Counted from the stretch's first letter, positions 15,918 to 24,891 are shown. The stretch: 64,000 bases of DNA from Streptomyces sp. NBC_00510 (GCA_036013505.1 CP107851.1:4039501-4103500), one strand, 5' to 3'. Translations and numbers: made by a program. The notes: generated by a model not told the origin, from the sequence alone.

Positions 15918-18488
15918 TATCGTGTCCTCGCCGGTGCTGCCCTCGCCGTCCGAGGGCAGGTCCAGCTCGAACCAGACGGTCTTACCGCGGTGGGTTCGCC
16001 GGGAGCCCCAGCGGGTGCTGAGCAAGGAGACCAGCTGCAGTCCGCGGCCGCCCTCGTCGGTGGCCCGGGCGCGTCGGCGGCGCGGCTGGGCGAGGGCGTC
16101 GTCCCAGACCTCGCAGACCAGGGTGCGGTCGCGCAACAGGCGCAGCCGGATGTCGCCCTGGCCGTGCCGCAGGGCGTTGGTGACCAGTTCGCTGACGAGC
16201 AGTTCGGTGGTGTCGACCAGCGCGGCCAGGCCCCAGGCGACCAGGCAGTCGCGGGCGAGCTCGCGGGCGCGGGCCACGGAGCGGGGGTTGGGCTCCAGCG
16301 TCCAGTCGCCCACGGAGTCCTCGGGCAGGCCGTGGACGCGCGCCATGAGCAGGGCGATGTCGTCCTCGCCGTGGGCGGTGTCGAGCCGGGCGAGTATGTG
16401 GTCGCAGACGTCCTCCAGCGGGCGCTGGGGTTCGTCGAGCGCGGCACGGAAGGCGCGCAGGCCCTCGTCGAGCGGGTGGTTGCGGGACTCGACGAGACCG
16501 TCGGTGTAGAGGGCCAGGAGGGCGCCGTCCGGCAGGTCGACCTCGACCTCCTCGAAGGGCTCGCCGCCGACGCCCAGCGGCATGCCGGTGGGCACCTCCA
16601 GCATCATGGCCTGCTCGCCGGGTTCGACCAGGACCGGCGGCAGGTGGCCGGCGTTGGCGATGGTGACCCGCCGGGTGATGGCGTCGTAGACGGCGTAGAC
16701 ACAGGTGGCGAGGTAGACCTCGGACAGGTCGGAGCCGTCGGCCTCCTTGCCGCGCCGGTTGCTGCGGCCGTCGCCGCTGCCCCCGAGGCCGCGGGCGACC
16801 TCGTCGAGGGCGGAGAGCACGTCGGCGGGCTCGATGTCCAGGAGCGCCAGGGTGCGTACGGCGGTGCGCAGCTCGCCCATGGCGACGGCGGCGCGCAGTC
16901 CGCGGCCCATGACGTCGCCCACGACGAGCGCGGTGCGGTGGCCGGGGAGCTCGATGACGTCGAACCAGTCGCCGCCGACCTCGGTCTCCATGTTGCCGGG
17001 CAGGTAGCGGCAGGCGATGTCGAGTCCGGCGGCCTCGGGGTTGCCGGGCGGGAGGAGGCTGCGCTGCAGGATGAGGGCGCGTTCGTGCTCGCGCCGGTAG
17101 AGCCGGGCGTTGTCGATGAAGACGGCGGCGCGGGCGGCGAGTTCCTCGGCGAGCATCCGGTCGCGCTCGGAGAACGGTTCGCTGCCCTTGGCGCGGGCGA
17201 ACTGGACCAGGCCCAGGACGGTGTCGCGGGCGACGACGGGCACGGCGAGGGTGGACTGCACCAGGCCCCCGCCGAGTTCGCCGAGCTCCACCTCCGGGTC
17301 GCCGCCGTCGGCGCCTATGACCTGGGTCTGGGCGGTGCGCAGGGCGCCCGCCCAGGGGGAGTTGAAGGGGTAGCGGTGGACGGCGCCCACGGAGACCGGG
17401 CCGCCCGTGTGGCCGCCGTCCAGGGGGGCGACGGGCGCGTCGGAGACGGCGCTGGCGAAGGCGACCCGGCGGACCTCGCCGCTGCCGTCGGCGGTGCCGA
17501 CCGGGCCCTCCTCGCCGACCAGGAGCGCCTGGTAGAGGTCGACGGAGGCCAGGTCGCAGAAGTGCGGCACGGCGACGTCGAGCAGTTCGCGGGCGGTGGT
17601 CTCCAGGTCCAGGGAGCTGCCGATGCGCCGGCTGGCCTCGTTGAGCAGGGCCAGGTTGCGCCGGGTGTGCGCGGCCTCCCGCTCGGCGCGCTGGCGTCCC
17701 GTGACGTCCTGGGCGAGGCCGGCGACGCCGATGGGACGGCCGCTGCCGCTGTGCAGCCGGTACAGCGAGATCGCCCAGCGCCTGCGGTTGTTGGCGCCGG
17801 ACCCCGAGGAGACGGTGCCGACGATCGTCATGTCCAGCACCGGGTCGCCGCTGTCGAGCACCTGCTTGAGCGCGGCGGTGAGCCGGTCCGCCTCGACGCG
17901 GGAGAGGAAGTCGTGCGGGGTGCGGCCCCGGTGGTCGCCGGGGCTGCGGCCGAAGACGGTGGCGAAGCGCTGGTTGACGCGGAGCAGCTTGAGGTTGGTG
18001 TCGAAGAGGATGAAGCCCATCGGCGACTGGCCGAACACCGCCTGCGAGGAGGCGAGATCGGTCTCGATCTGACGCAGGACGCGGACGTCCACGGCGATGC
18101 AGAGCGCCCCGCGCCCGCCGGTCCCGCTCCGCGAGGGCATGACGTAGACCTCGGCCAGGCCCTCCTGGCCGGCCTTGTCGCGGTACGGCACGGTGCCGAT
18201 CCACTCGCGCCCGTCGAGGATCTCCGCGATACGCTCGTGCGCCCGGGTACGCCGGTCCTCGGGGACGAAGGCGGTGATCGGGTCCTGGCCCAGCGCCTCG
18301 GCGGCGGATACGCCGAAGAACTCCTCGGCGCGCTCGCTCCACTGCTCGATCCGCCCGTCGGGGCCGAGGGAGAACGAGGCCACCCGGATGTAGTCGTAGA
18401 GGGAGCCGGGCGGACTGGACTGCCAGGCGCTCTGTGTCACGGCCTCAGGGTTCCGGGGCCCAACAACCCCCGACGGCTCATCGTTCAC
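15894..18488 (-). CDS. PAS-PAS-GAF-SpoIIE phosphatase-HATPase regulator (A)
   Basis: An 864-residue cytoplasmic signalling protein. Two PAS domains (about 28-150 and 155-270) are followed by a GAF domain (about 295-480), a SpoIIE-type PP2C phosphatase (about 500-700; VGGDWFDV and VGDVMGRGL metal motifs) and a C-terminal GHKL ATPase of RsbW/anti-sigma type (N-box ELLVSELVTNALRHG, G-box DEGGRGLQLV). Such proteins act on anti-anti-sigma partners. The start is chosen at GTG 18488 because GGAGGGG precedes it by about 8 bases; Met codons at 18512 and 18542 have poorer context. It is a paralogue of the next gene upstream. Confidence 0.9.
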   Translation of the reverse strand: MNDEPSGVVGPRNPEAVTQSAWQSSPPGSLYDYIRVASFSLGPDGRIEQWSERAEEFFGVSAAEALGQDPITAFVPEDRRTRAHERIAEILDGREWIGTVPYRDKAGQEGLAEVYVMPSRSGTGGRGALCIAVDVRVLRQIETDLASSQAVFGQSPMGFILFDTNLKLLRVNQRFATVFGRSPGDHRGRTPHDFLSRVEADRLTAALKQVLDSGDPVLDMTIVGTVSSGSGANNRRRWAISLYRLHSGSGRPIGVAGLAQDVTGRQRAEREAAHTRRNLALLNEASRRIGSSLDLETTARELLDVAVPHFCDLASVDLYQALLVGEEGPVGTADGSGEVRRVAFASAVSDAPVAPLDGGHTGGPVSVGAVHRYPFNSPWAGALRTAQTQVIGADGGDPEVELGELGGGLVQSTLAVPVVARDTVLGLVQFARAKGSEPFSERDRMLAEELAARAAVFIDNARLYRREHERALILQRSLLPPGNPEAAGLDIACRYLPGNMETEVGGDWFDVIELPGHRTALVVGDVMGRGLRAAVAMGELRTAVRTLALLDIEPADVLSALDEVARGLGGSGDGRSNRRGKEADGSDLSEVYLATCVYAVYDAITRRVTIANAGHLPPVLVEPGEQAMMLEVPTGMPLGVGGEPFEEVEVDLPDGALLALYTDGLVESRNHPLDEGLRAFRAALDEPQRPLEDVCDHILARLDTAHGEDDIALLMARVHGLPEDSVGDWTLEPNPRSVARARELARDCLVAWGLAALVDTTELLVSELVTNALRHGQGDIRLRLLRDRTLVCEVWDDALAQPRRRRARATDEGGRGLQLVSLLSTRWGSRRTHRGKTVWFELDLPSDGEGSTGEDTIEALLSLF

Positions 18489-18657
18489 GCCCGACCCCTC
18501 CAGCTCACACATACGGACCGGCTGGTGCCGAGTATTCAGCATTACCCCCGTTCCGCACATGCACTTGTCGATCACAGCATCATCTCGAGGCGTACGAATT
18601 CCGCCGACGCCCCACTTCAACTACCCTGCTCCGGCCCGCCGAACCGTGCGTGACCGG
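18489..18657 (-). promoter_or_regulatory. Promoter region of SpoIIE-type gene A
   Basis: The 169-base gap holds GGTT-N15-GGGTAG on the minus strand (GGTT at 18645-18642, GGGTAG at 18626-18621). This is close to the Streptomyces sigma-B-type consensus GnnT-N14-16-GGGTAC/T, with one mismatch in the -10. Confidence 0.35.
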
Positions 18658-21279
18658 TCAACCGCGCGGGCCGCCCGCGGCGGTCGCCGGGGCGGGGAGG
18701 GCGAGCTCGAACCAGACCGTCTTTCCCAGCGGCCCGTGCCGCGTGCCCCAGCGGCGGGAGGTGTGGGCGACCAGTTGCAGCCCGCGGCCGCCCTCGTCCT
18801 CCTCGCCCGCGGCGCGCCGGCGGGGCGGGTCGGGCAGCGGGTCGGAGACCTCGACCAGCAGCGAGGTGCCGCGCACCATGCGCACGCCGATGGGCCCGCG
18901 GGCGTACCGCAGGGAGTTGGTGACGAGTTCGCTGACGAGCAGCACGGTGACGTCGGTGAGGTCGCGCAGCCCCCAGTCCCCGAGGGTCTCCCGCACCTGC
19001 CGCCGGGCACGGCGGACGGCGCTCGGCTCGGCCGCGAATGTCCAGTGGGCGGTGCTGCCCTCCGGGAGGCCGCCGAGGCGGGCCATGAGCAGGGCCACGT
19101 CGTCGGGTTCGCGGCCGTGGGCGAGGGTGGCCAGCAGGTCGTCGCAGGCCTCCTCCAGGGAGCGCAGCGGACGGCGGGCGAGCACCGACCGCAGCCGGTC
19201 CATGCCGATCCCGATGTCCTCGCCGCGCGCCTCGACCAGGCCGTCGGTGTAGAGCACGAGGACGGAGGAGTCGGGCACGTCGAGCTCGACCGACTCGAAG
19301 TCCACGCCGCCGACGCCCAGCGGCACCCCGGCCGGGGAGTCCAGCAGCCGGGCCCGGCCGCCCCCGTGGGCGCCGGGCTCCACCAGGACCGGCGGCGGGT
19401 GCCCGGCGCGGGCCATGACCAGCCGCCGGGTGGAGGGGTCGTAGACGGCGTAGACGCAGGTCGCGGTCCAGCCCTCGGCGGTGCCCGCGGCCAGGTCGTC
19501 GCCGAGGTCGTCGACGCGGCGCAGCAGTTCCTCCGGCGCCATCTCCAGGGCGGCCAGGGTCCGTACGGCGGTGCGCAGCCGGCCCATCGTGGCGGCGGCG
19601 CGCAGCCCGTGGCCGATGACGTCCCCGACGACGAGGGCGACCCGGCCGCCGGCGAGCGGGATCACGTCGAACCAGTCGCCGCCCGCCGCCGCCCCGGTGC
19701 TGCCGGGGACGTAGCGGAAGGCGAGGTCGACGCCGGGCGGCTCGGGCACGCTCCGCGGCAGCAGGCTGCGCTGCAGCATCAGGGCGCCCTCGCGTTCGCG
19801 GATGTAGAGGCGGGCGTTGTCCAGGGCGGCGGCGGAGCGGTCGCACAGTTCCATGGCGAGGGCGACGTCGTCGGCGTCGAAGGGTTCGCGCCCGCCGGCG
19901 CGGCTGACGACCAGCAGCCCGAGGACGATGCCGCGGGCCCGCAGCGGGGCGACCATCAGCGAGTGGATGCCGAGGTCCAGGGCGGCCTGCACCTTGGGGT
20001 CGCCCGGGAAGGTGGCGACGGTGTCGCGCAGTTCGTCCGCACTGCCCACCAGGGCGGGCCGTGCGCTGTGCAGCACGGAGCCGAAGACGGACGCCCGGTC
20101 GACCTGGATGACCTTGCCGATGCCGATCATCCGGTCGACCAGGGGGCCCTCCTTGGCCGCCCCGATGCCGAGCTGGCGCATCTCGGTGCGCTCCCCGTAC
20201 GGGGCGCCGGGCAGTTCCCCGCCGTCCGGCACCGCCGCGTGCAGGATCACCCCGCTGTAGTCGCTGAACCGCGGCACGACGGTCCTGGCCAGTTCCTCGG
20301 CGATCCGCCGTACGTCCAGCAGGTCCGCCAGGCGTGAGCCGACGTCGTTGAGCAGCGCCAGGCGGCGCCGGGCCCGCTCGATCTTCTCGGCGCTCTGCTG
20401 GCGCTCCGTCACGTCCATCACGGTGCAGCTGATGCCCAGCACCCGGCCCGCCCGGTCCTCCAGCCGGTGGTACGACACCGAGCGCCACCCCCCGGCCGGG
20501 CCCGGCACGACGACGTCGATGACCGCGCGCCCGGTGGCCAGCACGTGCCGCTGGAGGGTGGCGAGCTCGTCGGCGGCCTCGGCGGCCACGATCTCCTCGA
20601 CGCGGTGGCCGAGGGTGTCCTCGACGGGGACGCCGTTCATCCGCGCCAGGGCCTCGTTGACACGGACGTAGCGCAGCTCGGTGTCGAAGATCGCGACGCC
20701 GAGGGGCGAGGAGCCGAAGAGCGAGTCCAGTGCCGCCAGGTCGTGCTCCATGCTGCGGATCCGGCTGGTCTCGGCGATCGACACCAGGACGAAGGGCCGG
20801 CCGTCGCCGTCCACGAGGAGCGAGGCGCGCGCCTCGACCTGCACCTGGTGGCCGTCGCGGTGCCGGACGGAGAGGATGCCCTCCCAGCGGCCGGTGCGCA
20901 GCAGCTCGGCGAGGACGCGTTCGGCGGGGCCGGGGCGGGGCACGGAGGCCGTCCGGCGGGCGGCGGGCGGTGTCCTCCCCGGCCGGCCGTCCTCGCCGGG
21001 GCCGATCAGGGCGGAGACCCGGCGGCCCACGATGTGCTCGCCCGCCCAGCCGAGCATCTCCTCCGCGAGGGGGCTCCAGAGCAGGACGCGGCCGGAGGTG
21101 TCGAGCATGACCACGGCCAGCCGCAGTGTGTCCAGGAGCGTCCCCGAGGCGGTGGGCCCGCCCGGCACCGGTCCCGCGGGTCCGGGATGGAGACCGGCGT
21201 GGGCACGCCCGTGCCCGGCCGGGGACTCGGGGTGTCCCGGGTCCTCGCCCTTGCCTGTGCCGTCCTCGCTCCCGCTCAC
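18658..21279 (-). CDS. PAS-PAS-GAF-SpoIIE phosphatase-HATPase regulator (B)
   Basis: An 873-residue paralogue of the downstream gene with the same domain order: PAS (about 50-175), PAS (180-295, GSSPLGVAIFDTELRYVRVN), GAF (315-475), SpoIIE phosphatase (500-690; AGGDWFDVI and VGDVIGHGL) and GHKL ATPase (735-865; VLLVSELVTNSLRYA, DEGGRGLQLV). The first 45 residues are low complexity. The GTG start at 21279 lacks a clear Shine-Dalgarno sequence, so the N-terminus is uncertain. Both catalytic modules keep their key residues, so it should be an active phosphatase/kinase. The signal sensed is unknown. Confidence 0.88.
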   Translation of the reverse strand: MSGSEDGTGKGEDPGHPESPAGHGRAHAGLHPGPAGPVPGGPTASGTLLDTLRLAVVMLDTSGRVLLWSPLAEEMLGWAGEHIVGRRVSALIGPGEDGRPGRTPPAARRTASVPRPGPAERVLAELLRTGRWEGILSVRHRDGHQVQVEARASLLVDGDGRPFVLVSIAETSRIRSMEHDLAALDSLFGSSPLGVAIFDTELRYVRVNEALARMNGVPVEDTLGHRVEEIVAAEAADELATLQRHVLATGRAVIDVVVPGPAGGWRSVSYHRLEDRAGRVLGISCTVMDVTERQQSAEKIERARRRLALLNDVGSRLADLLDVRRIAEELARTVVPRFSDYSGVILHAAVPDGGELPGAPYGERTEMRQLGIGAAKEGPLVDRMIGIGKVIQVDRASVFGSVLHSARPALVGSADELRDTVATFPGDPKVQAALDLGIHSLMVAPLRARGIVLGLLVVSRAGGREPFDADDVALAMELCDRSAAALDNARLYIREREGALMLQRSLLPRSVPEPPGVDLAFRYVPGSTGAAAGGDWFDVIPLAGGRVALVVGDVIGHGLRAAATMGRLRTAVRTLAALEMAPEELLRRVDDLGDDLAAGTAEGWTATCVYAVYDPSTRRLVMARAGHPPPVLVEPGAHGGGRARLLDSPAGVPLGVGGVDFESVELDVPDSSVLVLYTDGLVEARGEDIGIGMDRLRSVLARRPLRSLEEACDDLLATLAHGREPDDVALLMARLGGLPEGSTAHWTFAAEPSAVRRARRQVRETLGDWGLRDLTDVTVLLVSELVTNSLRYARGPIGVRMVRGTSLLVEVSDPLPDPPRRRAAGEEDEGGRGLQLVAHTSRRWGTRHGPLGKTVWFELALPAPATAAGGPRG

Positions 21280-21419
21280 GTGTGGGGACCCCAGACCATT
21301 GCAGGGCCACCGGCTCAGGGCCGGCCGACCGTCGGCGGATCAATCCCCCCATACCCGATATTCCGCGCCGCATATCCGTCCTGGCGCGCCGTGGGGCGGT
21401 CCCGGGGGAGCCGGGGCGG

Positions 21420-21836
21420 TCAGCCCGGGGTGGGCCCCCGGACGGCCCGGGCCGCCGCCCAGGCGGCCGCGGGACGGTCCTGGTCGAGCCAGTCGACCTC
21501 GTCGAGACGGTCGGGGGTGAGCCAGCGCAGCTCGTCGTGGTCCTCCAGCGGCCGGGGCTCCCCGGACAGGATGCGGGCCGTCCACACCTGCAGGACGTAG
21601 CCGGGCCCCAGTGGCCATTCGCCGGGGACCCGCTCCAGCGCCTCGGCCTCCACGCCCAGTTCCTCGCGGAGCTCACGGGTCAGCGCCTGCGGCGCCGTCT
21701 CCCCGGGTTCGAGCTTGCCGCCGGGCAGCTCCCACCGCCCCGCCAGCTCCGGCGGCGCACTGCGCCGCGCCGCGAGCAGCCTGCCCCGGTCGAGCACGGC
21801 CGCGCCGACCACCACCGTCACGTCGTGCGTCGTCAT
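21420..21836 (-). CDS. Nudix hydrolase (MutT-like)
   Basis: A 138-residue pyrophosphohydrolase. The Nudix box GGKLEPGETAPQAL-TRELREELGV fits GX5EX7REUXEEXGU, and the N-terminus (TTHDVTVVVGAAVLDRGRLLAARR) is of the MutT/(deoxy)nucleoside triphosphate type. The substrate could be 8-oxo-dGTP or another nucleotide. The ATG at 21836 has no Shine-Dalgarno; TAGGGT (21849-21844) ends 7 bases upstream, suggesting a leaderless mRNA. Confidence 0.88.
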   Translation of the reverse strand: MTTHDVTVVVGAAVLDRGRLLAARRSAPPELAGRWELPGGKLEPGETAPQALTRELREELGVEAEALERVPGEWPLGPGYVLQVWTARILSGEPRPLEDHDELRWLTPDRLDEVDWLDQDRPAAAWAAARAVRGPTPG

Positions 21837-21876
21837 GGGCGGCACCCTATCCGTGGCGGCTGTCCGTGGCGGACGG

Positions 21877-22044
21877 CTACGACGCGCGCCGGTCGATCCG
21901 CTCGATGAGGTAGAGCTGCTTGTGGCCGCGCGCGTCCAGGGCGTCGGCGACGCGTTCGGCCTCCTGCCGGGTGGCGTAGCGGCCGACCCGGTAACGGTTG
22001 CCGTTGTCGTCCTGACGTATGACAACCCAGACCAGCTCGCTCAT
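21877..22044 (-). CDS. Very small SPOR-like domain protein
   Basis: A 55-residue protein that is little more than one SPOR-like repeat (WVVIRQDDNGNRYRVGRYATRQEAERVADAL). SPOR domains normally bind denuded peptidoglycan glycan strands, but this copy has no signal peptide or membrane segment, so the role is open. GGAGG stands 7 bases before the ATG. The start overlaps the stop of the RpiB-like gene by 4 bases, so the two are co-translated. Confidence 0.8.
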   Translation of the reverse strand: MSELVWVVIRQDDNGNRYRVGRYATRQEAERVADALDARGHKQLYLIERIDRRAS

Positions 22045-22478
22045 CGGATGTCCTCCAGGTGCGCCACGTTGGCCCGGTCGTCGTCCTCGCCGCTCGGGAC
22101 GCCGGCGAACCAGGCGTCGAGGATCTCCTTGAGCAGCGGCTCGCTGGTCAGACGCAGGCTCAGGGCGAGGGCGTTGGCGTCGTTCCACTTGCGGGCGCCG
22201 TCCGCGGAATAGGCGTCGACGCACAGGGCGGCACGGACGCCGGACACCTTGTTGGCCGCGATGGCGGCCCCCGTGCCCGTCCAGCAGCACACGACGGCCT
22301 GGTCCGCGCGGCCCTCCGCGAGGTCCCGGGCGGCGCTCTCCGCGCTCCACGCCCAGTCCTTGCGGTCGCCGGCGCGCAGGGCTCCGTAGGCGATCACGGT
22401 GTGGCCGCGGCGGCGCAGTTCGTCGACGACCAGCCGCGCAACCGGCTCGTCCATGTCCGAGGAAACGGCGATGCGCAT
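22041..22478 (-). CDS. RpiB/LacA/LacB-family sugar-phosphate isomerase
   Basis: A 145-residue protein of the RpiB family (MRIAVSSDMDEPVAR start, CCWTGTGAAIAANKVSGVRAALC, and the NDANALALSLRLTS segment). RpiB enzymes interconvert ribose 5-phosphate and ribulose 5-phosphate; the catalytic Cys region is present as VVCCWTGTG. The usual HHH-type phosphate loop is diverged here, so activity on another substrate is possible. The start at 22478 has TAGGCT 7 bases upstream and no ribosome site, suggesting a leaderless mRNA. It overlaps the SPOR gene. Confidence 0.82.
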   Translation of the reverse strand: MRIAVSSDMDEPVARLVVDELRRRGHTVIAYGALRAGDRKDWAWSAESAARDLAEGRADQAVVCCWTGTGAAIAANKVSGVRAALCVDAYSADGARKWNDANALALSLRLTSEPLLKEILDAWFAGVPSGEDDDRANVAHLEDIR

Positions 22479-22485
22479 ATGCCGG

Positions 22486-22524
22486 AGCCTACGCCCGAAC
22501 GTGACGCGCCGGACACGTTCGGGC
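22486..22524 (-). promoter_or_regulatory. Promoter and operator of the RpiB-SPOR operon
   Basis: TAGGCT (22491-22486) is a -10 candidate. Directly upstream is a perfect 11-bp inverted repeat, GCCCGAACGTG (22493-22503) and CACGTTCGGGC (22514-22524), with a 10-base spacer. The half-site centres are 21 bp apart, two helical turns, and cover the -35 position. Confidence 0.6.
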
Positions 22525-22706
22525 AGTATTCGACTCGATCGGGCCATGTTCGATTGGGAGTTGACTCAGAAGGGGCTCTTGTCCGCGCCTCCTGCGCATC
22601 GGCGCGCGCCCCGGCGCCGCCCTCCACGCCCCGCGCACCGCCGGCGCCCCGCGCCCACGCGGCCCACCAGCGGACTTGCGGACACCGGCGCGGAAGCGGC
22701 GCGGCC

Positions 22707-22725
22707 CGCCGGGCGCCGCCCGGCG
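22707..22725 (-). terminator. Terminator of the GntR-family gene
   Basis: Perfect 8-bp stem (22707-22714 with 22718-22725), loop of 3, touching the stop codon at 22726. The remaining bases to 22485 show no gene. Confidence 0.55.
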
Positions 22726-23481
22726 TCACTTCACCGGCATCCGGTACGACACCCGGTAGCGGTCGGCCGGGATGACGATGTCCGCGGTCTCGACGGGGAG
22801 CCCGGAGGCGTAGTACGTCCGGTGGATCTCGATGACCACGTGGCCGGGCACCCCGCCCAGCACCGCGGTCTCCTCGGCGAGTCCCGGCCGGGCGCCGACG
22901 TCCTCGGCCACGTTGTCGACCACGACGTCGAGCGCGGCCATGCGCTCCACCACGCCCTGGCCGGCCAACGGGCCCTCCTCCGGCAGCAGGACGGGCGAGC
23001 GGCCGGTCACCGACAGCGGCTCCCAGGACGTGGCCATCATCATCGGCTCGCCCTCCGTCCGGTAGAGGTAGCGCGTGCGCATCACGCGGTCGCCCGGCTT
23101 GATGCCGAGCCGCTCGGCGACGCGCGCGTTCGCCGCCTCCTGGAAGCTGTTCGACTCCCAGGTGCCCTTGAAGCCCTCGTCGGCCTGCTCCTGCCGGAAC
23201 GGCGTCGCCTGGCCGCTGCCCGGCCGGTAGCCGGTGCGCACGACCAGCCGCGGGTCGGGGCGTTCGCGCACGTACGTGCCCGAGCCGGACCGGCCCTCGA
23301 CGAAGCCCTCGGCCATCAGCACCTTGCGGGCCTCCAGGGCGACGGTGTCCGACACCCCGTACTCCGCCCTGATGCGGGCCTGCGAGGGCAGGCGGGTGTG
23401 CGGAGGGAGGCTGCCGTCGAGGATCTTGCGGCGGAGATCCTCGGCGACGCGCAGGTACGCGGGCTGCTCACCGAAAGGCAC
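22726..23481 (-). CDS. GntR/HutC-family transcriptional regulator with UTRA domain
   Basis: A 251-residue DNA-binding protein. Residues 1-72 form the GntR winged helix (YLRVAEDLRRKILDGSL, then LPSQARIRAEYGVSDTVALEARKVL), and residues about 95-245 form a UTRA ligand domain (RTRYLYRTEGEPMMMATSWEPL, HVVIEIHRTYY). UTRA domains bind small effectors such as sugars or amino acids. The GTG at 23481 has GGGAGGGG 5 bases upstream and is preferred to the in-frame upstream ATG. The neighbouring M14 peptidase gene lies just upstream on the same strand and could be a target. Confidence 0.9.
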   Translation of the reverse strand: MPFGEQPAYLRVAEDLRRKILDGSLPPHTRLPSQARIRAEYGVSDTVALEARKVLMAEGFVEGRSGSGTYVRERPDPRLVVRTGYRPGSGQATPFRQEQADEGFKGTWESNSFQEAANARVAERLGIKPGDRVMRTRYLYRTEGEPMMMATSWEPLSVTGRSPVLLPEEGPLAGQGVVERMAALDVVVDNVAEDVGARPGLAEETAVLGGVPGHVVIEIHRTYYASGLPVETADIVIPADRYRVSYRMPVK

Positions 23482-23571
23482 GTGCCCCTCCCTCGGGTTG
23501 ACTGTGTGCAACAGCTTGACAACTCAGGGTTGCCACCCGCAAGCCTTCCGCAAGGCTTTACCCGTGTCGCG

Positions 23572-24858
23572 TCACCCGGGCAGCAGATCGAAGGCCGCGA
23601 GCACCACCCGTGCGTGCTGCTCCGCTTGCTGGCGCACCGGGATCCAGCGGGCCCGGTGCGCGGTCCCGTACGCCTCGCACCAGTCCGCCACCAGCCCCTC
23701 CAGCAGTTCGCGCACGGCCACCAGCGGGGTCGGACCGTGGTCCACGGTACGGGCCACCCGCAGCAGCATCGCGGCGGCGCGCAGCGGCAGTCGCTGCGCG
23801 TAGATCTCGACGCTGCTGACCCGGGCCCGGGTCATCGCGGGCAGCGGCGGCGCGGCCGCGGTGCGCAGGGCCGGGTCCCAGTCCGCGGCCAGCGCCGGGC
23901 CGACCGCGACGATCTCCCGCGCCGCGCGCAGCAACGGCCCGCCGTCCCCGGGCAGGTGCGGGCCCACCTCCCCGATGAGCCCGCCGACCAGCAGGCTGGC
24001 GCGGCGCAGCGCCTCCCCCGCCGTGCGCAGCGCGCCGTCGGCGCTCGGGTGCGGCGAGGTGTCGGCGGCGCGGTCGCACGCCCACATGGGCACTTCGGCG
24101 ATCGCGGTGACCCCGCCGTACCGGTGGGCGTACGTCCAGGTCGAGTTGGAGGCGTCCTCACGCGGGCCGCCGGGCGGCGGCAGCACGTACACCCCCGGGC
24201 CGGGGCTCGGCCAGTGGAAGGCGTCGGAGGAACCGGCCTCCAGGGGGATGTCGAACTCGGCGGCGGACTTGGCGATCCGCTCCGCGAGCCGTGGGATCTC
24301 CCGGGTCACCTGGATGAAGGTGCCGCCCACGTCGATGCCGTGCAGCGAGCACTGCAGCACCGGCCGCAGCTCGTCGATGACCCCGATCAGCGCGCGGGTC
24401 TCGGGCAGCGCGCCGTCCAGCGTGCCGTCGTCCGGCAGCCACTCGGGCTGCTCGGCGGCGCGCGGGCGGAAGAAGTGCCGGTAGTGGCCGAGCATGGTGA
24501 ACCGGGCGTCGGGGACGGCCTCGTTGAGCCGGGCGCCGTCCGGGTCCGCGCAGAGCAGGAAGTGCCAGGCGGCGTCGGCCCCGTCCCGCAGCACGGGGTC
24601 GGCGGTGACCCGCCGGGCCAGCAGCAGCACGGTGGCACCGCCGACCATCTCGTTGGCGTGCGGGCCGGCCACCACCAGGACGTTGCGCGATCCGTGCCCG
24701 ACCGAGAGCAGCAGCAGCGGCTCCCCGGCCCGGGAGAGGCCCACCGTCCGCAGCCGGCAGACGTCGGGCCGGCGGAGCGCCAGGGCCCTGGCCGCCGCGG
24801 CGACCTCGTCCACGGTCGGGTAGCGCTCGCCGACAGCGGTCTCCCCCGGAGATGTCAT
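23572..24858 (-). CDS. M14-family zinc carboxypeptidase-like protein
   Basis: A 428-residue metallopeptidase-like protein. The zinc ligands are visible as H67 and E70 (GPHANEM) and H173 (CSLHGID); R110/N112 of DGARLNE fits the substrate-binding Asn-Arg pair, and E255 (IAEVPMWA) is in the position of the catalytic Glu. No signal peptide is seen, so it probably acts on small peptides or amides in the cytoplasm. The C-terminal 130 residues are helical and of unknown role. A G-rich site (GGGGGG) precedes the ATG. Confidence 0.85.
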   Translation of the reverse strand: MTSPGETAVGERYPTVDEVAAAARALALRRPDVCRLRTVGLSRAGEPLLLLSVGHGSRNVLVVAGPHANEMVGGATVLLLARRVTADPVLRDGADAAWHFLLCADPDGARLNEAVPDARFTMLGHYRHFFRPRAAEQPEWLPDDGTLDGALPETRALIGVIDELRPVLQCSLHGIDVGGTFIQVTREIPRLAERIAKSAAEFDIPLEAGSSDAFHWPSPGPGVYVLPPPGGPREDASNSTWTYAHRYGGVTAIAEVPMWACDRAADTSPHPSADGALRTAGEALRRASLLVGGLIGEVGPHLPGDGGPLLRAAREIVAVGPALAADWDPALRTAAAPPLPAMTRARVSSVEIYAQRLPLRAAAMLLRVARTVDHGPTPLVAVRELLEGLVADWCEAYGTAHRARWIPVRQQAEQHARVVLAAFDLLPG

Positions 24859-24891
24859 GCAGCCCCCCGCATCGGTCCCTACGGTCAGGTT

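Noticed and set aside
15771..18653. A 960-codon plus-strand open frame over SpoIIE gene A
   Set aside because: No protein-like motifs. It mirrors the minus-strand gene, which has five recognisable domains.
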